Below are positions 1-6,317 of a DNA stretch of 12,316 nucleotides, in pieces. A program made the position numbers and the translations under genes. The notes beneath the pieces are model-generated. The model had not been told where the DNA came from and did no database searches. It was given only the letters and a program-made list of their open reading frames with translations. Every line of letters starts with the position of its first letter. The stretch's first letter is position 1. Location: positions 1 through 12,316 of the forward strand of contig JAKSPZ010000009.1 in the NCBI GenBank assembly GCA_024404395.1. The letters are read 5' to 3'. The stretch comes from Clostridia bacterium (lineage in GTDB: Bacteria > Bacillota > Clostridia > Christensenellales > Aristaeellaceae).

Positions 1-945
1 CTCCGGCTCGGCGAGGTCGCCCAGGTAGCTCTCGGAGGGAGCGCTGATCTGTACTAAGGGAATAGGAGCCCTCGGCAAACTTCACCGACTCCTCTGGGTA
101 GCCTATTGCTTTCACGCTAGCTTTGGCTTCTATATCGGCCGTGCAGGGGCTGAAGGTGACGTAAGTATTTTTCAGTATGCTATAGTCTATTTCACCCTCT
201 GCCAGTTCTGGCAACGAAAGGTCTATGTTACCAGAAAGTTTTGGCCCCACATAAGTTTCTAAACCTATGGACGACTGGAAGATGCGTGACGCCCAACTAT
301 TGGTCTTAATACTATTGTCAAACTTTATGCCGGTCTGCACAAAGCCGTTGAAGGTCAGTTGTGAGTCGCCGGGCTGAATCAGATTCGTGTCGTCGTCGCC
401 GTAACCGCTTGTAATGTTACTCGAAGCATTGCAGTTCAGCCAGTTTCCCGTACGGTCGCTGATGATGACAAGTTGCTTGGCCTTGAAGTTTACCGAAGGC
501 AGCGTACTCTTGACACCTACGCTTCCCCCTATGCGGAAGAAGGTTCTCGGCAGGACATTAGTTTCAAACAGAGGCAGACACGCGGGGAACTTGATAGCCC
601 CCACCCAGTCGGGAAGTAGACTGAACTCCGGCTCCCATGTGCCGCTTATCGTGCCGCTGAAGCCGGCCTGTGCCGTGAGATCCTCATCCATTCCCAATTT
701 GACGAAGACATGGTCCATAGTGATGTCGTAAGTCACCTGGATGCCCACTCTCACGCCATAGTCGATAGTTATGGCCAGGTTGGAATTCTCCGTCTGTTCA
801 TATTCGCGCGTCAGGGTCCCTTCAAGATTCAGCAGGTTGAAAGAGGCGCTGCCGGCATCGCCTGCGATTTTGTCCAAACCGGCCATACGCCGCACGGGTT
901 GGCCGTGCTCAGCGGCCGTGATGTATTCCGTTGTAATGAAGCGGT
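1..945 (-). other. Foreign-looking segment encoding part of a beta-rich, Bacteroidota-like protein; probable chimeric contig end
   Basis: From about 945 leftwards the base composition falls and codons such as ATA, TTA, ACA and AAA become common, unlike the C/G-ending codons of the rest of the window. The minus-strand translation in the maturase frame is coherent, for example TYDITMDHVFVKLGMDEDL, FSGTISGTWEPEFSLLPDW and GLETYVGPKLSGNIDLSL. It alternates polar and hydrophobic residues and is rich in Thr, Ser, Asn and Gly, as in surface or periplasmic beta-proteins of Bacteroidota. I recognise no named family. It has no radical SAM or SPASM motif. Near 58-60 the better-looking frame shifts by one base: the alternative frame reads LVQISAPSESYLGDLAEPE to the edge. 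The boundary is placed at 925-950 by eye. The taxonomic origin is inferred from style, not from a match. Confidence 0.6.
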
Positions 946-2095
946 TGAAGATGTCACCCAGATTGTACAGCTCCTCGCCGTCGAACTGATGGCAGGTATA
1001 GAGATCGCCCCAGGGGGTGACGGCCATGTATTCGGTGCCCGAACCGCAGCCGGAGATGCGCTTGTACAGGCAGGGACCCGCGGTCAGGTCGATCATATAG
1101 TGATAGAAGGTGATGGGATGACCCTCGCGGCTGCGGCGAAGCATGTCCTTTGCGAGGATCTCATACTGTTCCTTCACGATCTCGATGTCTTCGGGCGTCA
1201 GGGCGGCGGGATCGTCCGCGGCGCAGACCACGGGCTCCATGCTCAGCTCGGTGAAGCCGAGATCCGCCATGTGGAAGACGTCGTTGGTGAAATCGGGATT
1301 GGCGTGGGTGAACGTGCCGCGCATGTAGTAGCCCTTGCCGCCGCGGGCCTTGACCAGCTTCTGGAAGCGAGGGACGATACGATCGTAGCTGCCGTTGCCC
1401 GCGTAGTCCACGCGCACGGCGTCGTTGATCTCCTTGCGTCCGTCCAGACTGAGGACGACGTTGCTCATCTCGCGGTTGCAGAAGTCGATGACGTCGTCGT
1501 CGATGAGCATGCCGTTGGTGGTCAGGGTGAAGCGGAAGTTCTTGTTGTGTTCCTTCTCCACGCTGCGGGCGTAGGCCACCAGATCTTTGACCACCTGCCA
1601 GTTCAGCAGGGGCTCGCCGCCGAAGAAGTCCACCTCAAGGTTGTGGCGCTTGCCGGAGTTCTCGATGAGGAAATCCAGCGCACGCTTGCCCACCTCGAAG
1701 GACATCAGCGCACGCTCACCGTGATACTTGCCCTGACTGGCGAAGCAGTAGGGGCAGTTCAGGTTGCAGCTGTGGGCGACGTGGAGGCACAGCGCCTTGA
1801 TGACATTGCCGGAACGGGCCTTCAGGGTGCCCGCCATATCGGCGTAGGTATCGGGCGTGAACAGCTTGCCCTGTGCTTTCAGGGCGGCAACGTCGCCGAT
1901 GCAGAGACGGATCTCCTCCTCGGTCACGTCGGGGCGGTCGCCGTACTTCGCCATCATGGCGGCGACGATGGCGTCCTCATCCGCGTTCTCGAACATGGCG
2001 ATGATGTCGTAAGCCACCTCGTCCACGGCATGGACGGAGCCGGAGCAGGTATCGAGAACGATGTTGTAGCCGTTCAGCTTATACTGATGTACCAT
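2..2095 (-). CDS. scfB: SCIFF peptide maturase (radical SAM/SPASM), C-terminus replaced by foreign sequence; frame runs off left edge
   Basis: The first ~384 residues match the radical SAM enzyme that forms thioether cross-links in the SCIFF precursor. Residues 1-85 look like a peptide-recognition (RRE-like) domain. The radical SAM cluster motif CNLNCPYC has Cys110, Cys114 and Cys117, followed by FFGGEPLLNW and TLTTNGM. The SPASM domain begins with Cys350 in SGCGSGTEY and Cys368 in YTCHQF. Family members are about 450 residues and end with further SPASM cysteines in a C-x2-C, C-SGGC arrangement. These are absent: after LGDIFN the sequence changes to unrelated beta-rich protein, and the frame stays open to the window edge. 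The start ATG at 2095 follows AGGAG with 5 bases between. It sits 59 bases after the SCIFF stop, as expected for the partner enzyme. As drawn it lacks auxiliary-cluster ligands and would probably be inactive, unless the junction is an assembly error. The maturase identity is firm; the fused product is probably not real. Confidence 0.85.
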   Translation of the reverse strand, partial: MVHQYKLNGYNIVLDTCSGSVHAVDEVAYDIIAMFENADEDAIVAAMMAKYGDRPDVTEEEIRLCIGDVAALKAQGKLFTPDTYADMAGTLKARSGNVIKALCLHVAHSCNLNCPYCFASQGKYHGERALMSFEVGKRALDFLIENSGKRHNLEVDFFGGEPLLNWQVVKDLVAYARSVEKEHNKNFRFTLTTNGMLIDDDVIDFCNREMSNVVLSLDGRKEINDAVRVDYAGNGSYDRIVPRFQKLVKARGGKGYYMRGTFTHANPDFTNDVFHMADLGFTELSMEPVVCAADDPAALTPEDIEIVKEQYEILAKDMLRRSREGHPITFYHYMIDLTAGPCLYKRISGCGSGTEYMAVTPWGDLYTCHQFDGEELYNLGDIFNRFITTEYITAAEHGQPVRRMAGLDKIAGDAGSASFNLLNLEGTLTREYEQTENSNLAITIDYGVRVGIQVTYDITMDHVFVKLGMDEDLTAQAGFSGTISGTWEPEFSLLPDWVGAIKFPACLPLFETNVLPRTFFRIGGSVGVKSTLPSVNFKAKQLVIISDRTGNWLNCNASSNITSGYGDDDTNLIQPGDSQLTFNGFVQTGIKFDNSIKTNSWASRIFQSSIGLETYVGPKLSGNIDLSLPELAEGEIDYSILKNTYVTFSPCTADIEAKASVKAIGYPEESVKFAEGSYSLSTDQRSLRELPGRPRRAG

Positions 2096-2112
2096 ATTAT
2101 CTCCTATCAATG

Positions 2113-2139
2113 AAAAAGCCGCCTTTGTTCAGGCGGCTT
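2113..2139 (-). terminator. Hairpin with U-run between the SCIFF peptide and its maturase
   Basis: On the minus strand the stem AAGCCGCC pairs with GGCGGCTT around an 8-base loop and is followed at once by five T residues, a standard intrinsic terminator shape. It begins about 15 bases after the SCIFF stop, and its T-run ends 17 bases before the maturase ATG. In this position it would let a short, abundant peptide transcript end while some polymerase reads through to the enzyme gene. Partial read-through is inferred. Confidence 0.75.
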
Positions 2140-2154
2140 GTTTCATTGCCGTAA

Positions 2155-2301
2155 TTACTTGTTGCTGTTTTCGCAGCTCTGGTTGGCTACGCCGCAGCTG
2201 GTCTTGCAGGCAGACTGGCAGGAAGTCTGGCATTCGCCGCAACCGCCGTTCTTGGCGCTTTCGCAGATGTTGCGAGTTTCAAGCGTAACGATTCTTTCCA
2301 T
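2155..2301 (-). CDS. scfA: SCIFF ranthipeptide precursor (six cysteines in forty-five residues), 48 aa
   Basis: This is the ribosomally made substrate of the adjacent radical SAM maturase. It has 48 residues, beginning MERIVTLETRN and carrying the family core GCGECQTSCQSACKTSC, then NQSCE near the end. Cysteines are at 13, 21, 24, 28, 32, 36 and 43: the usual six plus an extra one at 13. In characterised homologues (Tte1186a, CteA) a thioether joins Cys32 to Thr37. Here residue 37 is glycine (codon GGC) in TSCGVANQ, so that link cannot form on a threonine side chain. The start follows GGAG with 8 bases between, and a good promoter lies about 40 bases upstream. No leader protease or transporter gene is in view. 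Family assignment is very secure; its biological role (signalling has been proposed for the family) is not shown here. Confidence 0.96.
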   Translation of the reverse strand: MERIVTLETRNICESAKNGGCGECQTSCQSACKTSCGVANQSCENSNK

Positions 2302-2341
2302 GGTATTCTCTCCAATCTATGGTAATGATTGTACATAAAAA

Positions 2342-2371
2342 AGTATAGCACAGCAAGAGCCGATTCGTCAA
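2342..2371 (-). promoter_or_regulatory. Promoter of the SCIFF peptide gene
   Basis: The -35 box TTGACG (2366-2371) and -10 box TATACT (2342-2347) are separated by 18 bases on the minus strand. TGTGC sits directly before the -10, an extended -10 of Gram-positive type. Predicted transcription starts near 2335, giving a leader of about 34 bases. It lies between the lpdA stop and the SCIFF start, so SCIFF need not depend on lpdA transcription. Confidence 0.75.
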
Positions 2372-2403
2372 GGCGTGAATTATTTCTTCACAATCATTTC
2401 GAC

Positions 2404-3768
2404 TCAATCGATCATGCTTTCCGCCGCGGCGAGGATGCCTTCGCAGAAGGTGGGATGGGGATGGATGACCGACGCCAGATCCTTCACCGTCAGCTTCTTC
2501 TGGACGGCAAGGGTCAGTTCGCCGATGATGTCCGTGGCGCGGGGGTAGACCAGCTGCGCGCCCAGCAGAACGCCCGTGGCGCTGTCCGCCACCAGCTTCA
2601 CATAGCCGTTCTCACCGCCTTCGATGACGCACTTGCCGTTGGCGCCCGTGACGCATTTGCCCACAGTCACCGCGTAGCCCGCTTCCTTCGCCTGCGCCTC
2701 GGTCAGACCCACCGACGCGATCTCGGGGGAGGTGTAGACGCAGCTGGGGACCACGCTCATGTCCATATGCGGCGTCTTGCCGCTGAGGAAGGCGGCGATG
2801 TTCCGTCCCTGCGCCTCAGCCACATGGGCGAGCTGGATGTTCCGCGCCTTGGCGTCGCCGATGACATAGAGGTGAGGGAGGGAGGTCCTGCCCAGCTCGT
2901 CCGCCACGATGGCGCCGCGCTCCATATCGGGGCAATAGTTATCGGAGAAGATGCCCGCCACGCAGGCACGACGACCCGTGCAGACCAGCACGCCCATGGC
3001 GGTGACGCTCTGTTCCGCACCGTTCTTGTCCTTGAAGGTGACGATCTTGCCTTCGCCGCCGTCGGCGATGCCGCTGACCATGGCCTTGGTGTTGACAGCG
3101 ATGCCCCGCTTCTTCATGATGACGGTGAGGCGCTGGGCGATCTCCGCGTCCATGGGCGGCAGGAGGCGATCCATGGCTTCGAGGATGGTGACCTTGCAGC
3201 CCAGCGCCGCGTATACGCCCGCGATCTCCACGCCGATGACGCCGCCGCCGATGATGATCATGCTGGCGAGGGTCTTGCCGTTGCCCTCCAGCACCTCATT
3301 GCTGGAAAAGACGCCGGGCAGGTCGATGCCGGGGATGGGGGGCTTTGCGGGGACGGAGCCTGCGGCGATGAGGATGTCCTTGGCTTCGTAGGTCTCGTTG
3401 TTGCACAGGACCTTGCCTTCGCCCACCACTTGCGCCGTGCCGTTGATCACGGTGACGCCGCTTGATTTCATCAGCATCTCCACGCCGCTGCGGAGGGTGG
3501 CGACTACGTTGTTCTTTCTGCGGTGGATGGCGGGCACGCGGTAGCTGAGCTTGTCCGCGTGGAGACCCGACTCGTCCGCGTTGTTCATCTCGGACCAGAT
3601 CTCCGCCGTGTGGATCATGGCCTTGGTGGGGATGCAGCCTCGATTGAGGCAGGTGCCGCCCAGCTCTGCTTTCTCGAACAGAATGACCTTCAGTCCTTCT
3701 TTTGCCGCTGCGGCTGCCGCGTTGTAACCGCCGGGACCGCCGCCGATGATTGCGAGATCGTATTTCAT
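2404..3768 (-). CDS. lpdA: Dihydrolipoyl dehydrogenase (E3)
   Basis: This FAD-dependent cytoplasmic enzyme reoxidises dihydrolipoamide with NAD+, serving 2-oxoacid dehydrogenase complexes or the glycine cleavage system. Its 454 residues are of normal length. The FAD-binding GGGPGGY is at 9-15, and the redox disulfide Cys40/Cys45 lies in GGTCLNRGCIPTK. An NAD-binding glycine motif (IIIGGGVIGVEIAG) is in the middle, and the second FAD motif includes LYVIGDA. The C-terminal interface domain ends with HPHPTFCEG, which carries the catalytic His-Glu pair (usually HAHPT). The ATG at 3768 follows GGAGG (3775-3779) with 6 bases between, downstream of its own promoter. No E1, E2 or lipoyl-carrier gene is adjacent, so which complex it serves cannot be decided from the window. 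The other disulfide reductases of the family are less likely given the PTK and HPT motifs. Confidence 0.94.
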   Translation of the reverse strand: MKYDLAIIGGGPGGYNAAAAAAKEGLKVILFEKAELGGTCLNRGCIPTKAMIHTAEIWSEMNNADESGLHADKLSYRVPAIHRRKNNVVATLRSGVEMLMKSSGVTVINGTAQVVGEGKVLCNNETYEAKDILIAAGSVPAKPPIPGIDLPGVFSSNEVLEGNGKTLASMIIIGGGVIGVEIAGVYAALGCKVTILEAMDRLLPPMDAEIAQRLTVIMKKRGIAVNTKAMVSGIADGGEGKIVTFKDKNGAEQSVTAMGVLVCTGRRACVAGIFSDNYCPDMERGAIVADELGRTSLPHLYVIGDAKARNIQLAHVAEAQGRNIAAFLSGKTPHMDMSVVPSCVYTSPEIASVGLTEAQAKEAGYAVTVGKCVTGANGKCVIEGGENGYVKLVADSATGVLLGAQLVYPRATDIIGELTLAVQKKLTVKDLASVIHPHPTFCEGILAAAESMID

Positions 3769-3814
3769 GGTGCACCTCCGTTGTTGAGCAAGTCAATAAT
3801 AGGCTTCCAATGCC

Positions 3815-3843
3815 ATCATAGCATAAACCGCCGCGGTTCGCAA
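3815..3843 (-). promoter_or_regulatory. Promoter of lpdA
   Basis: On the minus strand TTGCGA (3838-3843) and TATGAT (3815-3820) are 17 bases apart, with TATGC just before the -10 (TRTG-type extended -10). It faces away from a closely similar plus-strand promoter at 3876-3904. The expected leader is about 40 bases. Confidence 0.68.
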
Positions 3844-3875
3844 TCGCATTGAATGGGATTTTGAGTTTGTCAAAG

Positions 3876-3904
3876 TTGCGAAGGCGGCGGGTTTGTGGTA
3901 TGAT
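3876..3904 (+). promoter_or_regulatory. Promoter of the aldo/keto reductase operon
   Basis: TTGCGA (3876-3881) and TATGAT (3899-3904) are 17 bases apart, with TGTGG before the -10. The two boxes are identical to those of the divergent lpdA promoter. Initiation near 3911 would give a 32-base leader to the ATG at 3943, which argues against the upstream in-frame ATG at 3919. It appears to drive all five genes through 8658. Confidence 0.7.
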
Positions 3905-3927
3905 ATAGTCGTATAGGAATGCATATC

Positions 3928-3932
3928 GGAGG
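3928..3932 (+). promoter_or_regulatory. Ribosome binding site fixing the aldo/keto reductase start at 3943
   Basis: GGAGG lies 10 bases before the ATG at 3943. An earlier in-frame ATG at 3919 would place this site inside the coding region and has no Shine-Dalgarno sequence of its own, so 3943 is preferred. Confidence 0.7.
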
Positions 3933-3942
3933 GGAAAAGGAC

Positions 3943-5055
3943 ATGATGGAATATCGCAAGCTGCCCCACGGCGATGAGAACATCGGCGTGCTGGGCATCG
4001 GCATGGGCTGCCTTGAGAATACGCCCGATGACGAGATCGTCGCCATCGTGACCAAGGCCATCGAGCACGGCGTCAACTACTTCGATATGTGTGCCGGCGG
4101 CGCCAACGTGTACAAGCCCTTCGGCGAAGCCATCAAGCCCTGCCGTGACAAGGTCTATTTTCCCATCCATTTCGGCGCTGTCTACAACGAAAAAGGCGCC
4201 TACGGCTGGACCCGCGACGCGGATAAGATCAAAGCGACCTTCGATTGGGAAATGAAGACGCTGGACACCGACTACGCCGACTTCGGCTTCCTCCACTGCG
4301 TGGATCAGATCGAGGACTACGAGGAACTGAAGGCGTCGGGCATCGTGGACTTCATGCGCGGACTGAAGGATCAGGGCGTCCTCAGACATCTGGGCTTCAG
4401 CTCCCACACCGTGCCCGTGGCGGAACGTCTGCTGGACGACGGCTTCGGCGACATGATCCTCTTTTCCATCAACGCCGCATACGATTTGGCGCAGGATTCC
4501 GACGAACTGGGCGGCGGCACCGTTTCCCAGCGCGCGGCGTTCTTCAACCGCTGCCGCAGAGACGGCGTGGGCATCTCCGTGATGAAGCCCTTCCACGGCG
4601 GCAAGCTGCTGGACGCGGCGCAGTCCCCCTTCCACACCGCACTCACTGCCACCCAGTGCCTGCAGTACGTCATCGATCGTCCCGGCGTGATGACCGCGGT
4701 ACCCGGAGTGAAGACCCTCGAGGACCTGAACGGCATTCTCAAATACATCGACGCCACGCCCGAGGAGCGGGATTATTCCGCCATCGCGGGCTTCAGTGCC
4801 GACAAGGTCATGGGGCATTGCGTCTACTGCGGACACTGCAAGCCCTGTCCCATGGAGATCAACATCGATCTGGTCAACAAGTATTACGATCTCTCCCGCA
4901 TTGGCGACCGACTGGCGGCGGACCACTACCGCAAGCTGTCCGTCAACGCCGACGCCTGCGTGGGCTGCGGTCACTGCGACGAGCGCTGTCCCTTCAAGGT
5001 GAAGCAGAGCGCGCGGATGACCGAGATCGCCGACTGGTTCAAGGAGAACATGTAA
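3943..5055 (+). CDS. Aldo/keto reductase family oxidoreductase with C-terminal double 4Fe-4S ferredoxin domain
   Basis: The protein has 370 residues and is predicted to be cytoplasmic. The N-terminal ~285 residues form an aldo/keto reductase barrel: NYFDMC holds the conserved Asp48, Tyr57 lies in NVYKPFGEAI, and FLHCVD holds His118. The position usually held by the catalytic lysine reads YFPIHFG, so His76 appears to replace it; I recall the same in related clostridial sequences, so it may be a subfamily trait. LRHLGFSSH and GISVMKPFHGGKLL are further family blocks. The C-terminus has two cluster motifs, HCVYCGHCKPCP (Cys293, 296, 299, 302) and CVGCGHCDERCP (Cys339, 342, 345, 349). This matches the COG1453-type predicted oxidoreductases, which may pass electrons between a nicotinamide or organic substrate and iron-sulfur clusters. 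The true substrate is unknown. It is the first gene of a five-gene operon, and its stop overlaps the next start by one base. Confidence 0.9.
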   Translation: MMEYRKLPHGDENIGVLGIGMGCLENTPDDEIVAIVTKAIEHGVNYFDMCAGGANVYKPFGEAIKPCRDKVYFPIHFGAVYNEKGAYGWTRDADKIKATFDWEMKTLDTDYADFGFLHCVDQIEDYEELKASGIVDFMRGLKDQGVLRHLGFSSHTVPVAERLLDDGFGDMILFSINAAYDLAQDSDELGGGTVSQRAAFFNRCRRDGVGISVMKPFHGGKLLDAAQSPFHTALTATQCLQYVIDRPGVMTAVPGVKTLEDLNGILKYIDATPEERDYSAIAGFSADKVMGHCVYCGHCKPCPMEINIDLVNKYYDLSRIGDRLAADHYRKLSVNADACVGCGHCDERCPFKVKQSARMTEIADWFKENM

Positions 5056-6314
5056 TGGCATTCAATTCCCGAGAAGCGATCGAAGCCGCCATCCGCGAGG
5101 GCAACCTCGAGGCGCTGGAGGAAAAGGCCTATCAGTGCTACGGCGGCGGTGCGTTTTACCCCTGCGACTGGGCTGCCGCGGAGGAATGTTTCCTTCGGCT
5201 GATGCAGTCCGACGGCGCCGACGACCGAAAGGGCATCTGGGCCAATACCCTCGGCTACATCTACTACTACGGACGCGCCAACGGCGGCGTGCCGCAGTAT
5301 GACAAGGCTTTCGCCATGTACACCCTCGGCGCCGCCTGCGGTCTGTTCGAATCCAGATACAAGCTGGCGGACATGTATCTGAAGGGCAAGGGCTGCACCC
5401 CCAACCGTCACGCCGCCTTCTGTTTGCTGGACGGGTGTTACAATGAGACCCTCGATATCTTCCTGAAGGGCGGCTATTCCGTGCCGCTGGCGGACGTTGC
5501 CGTCCGTCTGGGCGATTTTGCGTCGCTCGAGAACGAGGACGGGGAATACACCCTCAGTCCCGCGCTGCACTATTATCTCGTTGCCAAGACCGCCATTGAG
5601 AAGCGCATGGAATTCGACAAGCAGTACGGCGACGAGTCCGTCGCCCGCCGCATTGACGCGGCGCTGGAGCGCATGGCGGGAGAGGACGCGGAGACGCCGT
5701 TCATCACCATGCTCCGCTTCTGTTTCGTGGAGCACCACGCCTGTGTGGTTACCATAGAACATGAGGGGAACGATATCTGTCTGACCCTGAAGCCGCTGCG
5801 CAGCAATGACGAAGAGGAGCCGCCCAAGCTGATGTTTACGGTGCTGCAGGAGCGGATCTGTGTCCTCACGGATGAGCTCCACGCCCTCTTCAACGATGTC
5901 ACCCGCCTGTTCTGGGCGAGCACCGACGATACGATCGTCTGTGACGCGGTGGCGGAGAAGGACGGCGCTTACTATTTCCTCGATCGCCATCGGATCGTTG
6001 CCCGCATCGAGGCGATGACGATGGGCGTTAACCTGCCGACGGAGAACGCCGTCGAGACGGCGGACGACGACGACGCGGACGAAGAAACGGAAATCGACGA
6101 CACCGTCTACCGCTTCGCCTCCGTGGAGTTTGAGCCCGGCGGAAAGCTCTTTGATTACCTCTGCGATGATATGAACGTCCATCCCGGGGACGACGTGGTG
6201 GTCCTTGCCCGCGGAGAGGAGAAGATCGTGCGCGTTGTGCGCGTCTTCACCACCCTCGTGGACGAGATGCCCCTGGCCCCCGAACGCTATAAGACCATAT
6301 TGAGAAAGGCATAA
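5055..6314 (+). CDS. Sel1-repeat (TPR-like) protein with acidic linker and C-terminal domain of unknown function
   Basis: The protein has 419 residues, with no signal peptide or membrane segment, so it is probably cytoplasmic. Residues ~60-135 contain Sel1-type helical repeats: LGYIYYYGRANGG, AFAMYTLGAACG and YKLADMYLKGKGC. Such repeats usually scaffold protein-protein contacts. A middle region (~215-330) is not recognisable to me. A strongly acidic linker (TADDDDADEETEIDD, ~333-350) leads to a compact C-terminal module of ~70 residues with YLCDDMNVHPGDDVVVLARG, which looks like a small beta-barrel. The start is the ATG in TAATG, overlapping the stop of the upstream reductase, with AAGGAG 8 bases before it; this indicates translational coupling. 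No catalytic motif is visible. The Sel1 call is good; the specific role is unknown. Confidence 0.83.
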   Translation: MAFNSREAIEAAIREGNLEALEEKAYQCYGGGAFYPCDWAAAEECFLRLMQSDGADDRKGIWANTLGYIYYYGRANGGVPQYDKAFAMYTLGAACGLFESRYKLADMYLKGKGCTPNRHAAFCLLDGCYNETLDIFLKGGYSVPLADVAVRLGDFASLENEDGEYTLSPALHYYLVAKTAIEKRMEFDKQYGDESVARRIDAALERMAGEDAETPFITMLRFCFVEHHACVVTIEHEGNDICLTLKPLRSNDEEEPPKLMFTVLQERICVLTDELHALFNDVTRLFWASTDDTIVCDAVAEKDGAYYFLDRHRIVARIEAMTMGVNLPTENAVETADDDDADEETEIDDTVYRFASVEFEPGGKLFDYLCDDMNVHPGDDVVVLARGEEKIVRVVRVFTTLVDEMPLAPERYKTILRKA

Positions 6315-6317
6315 ATC

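Noticed and set aside
710..2113. Long plus-strand open frame opposite the SCIFF maturase
   Set aside because: The minus strand carries clear radical SAM motifs, and the plus-strand product has shadow-type His/Val/Gly/Ala composition.
2138..2338. Plus-strand small open frame over the SCIFF gene
   Set aside because: It is antisense to the SCIFF peptide, whose cysteine core is diagnostic.
2372..2403. Short inverted repeat GTGAA/TTCAC after the lpdA stop as a terminator
   Set aside because: The stem is only 5 base pairs, A/T-rich, and lacks a following T-run.
4245..5054. N-terminal extension of the Sel1-protein frame back into the reductase gene
   Set aside because: The extension is Arg/Gly/Pro-rich shadow sequence. 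The ATG at 5055 with AAGGAG upstream is the sensible start.
3793..5061. Minus-strand open frame opposite the aldo/keto reductase
   Set aside because: It is a shadow of a motif-rich plus-strand gene and runs through both divergent promoters.
6060..6105. GAC/GAA-rich stretch resembling a short tandem repeat
   Set aside because: It encodes an acidic linker within the Sel1 protein. The codons are irregular and there is no true repeat unit.
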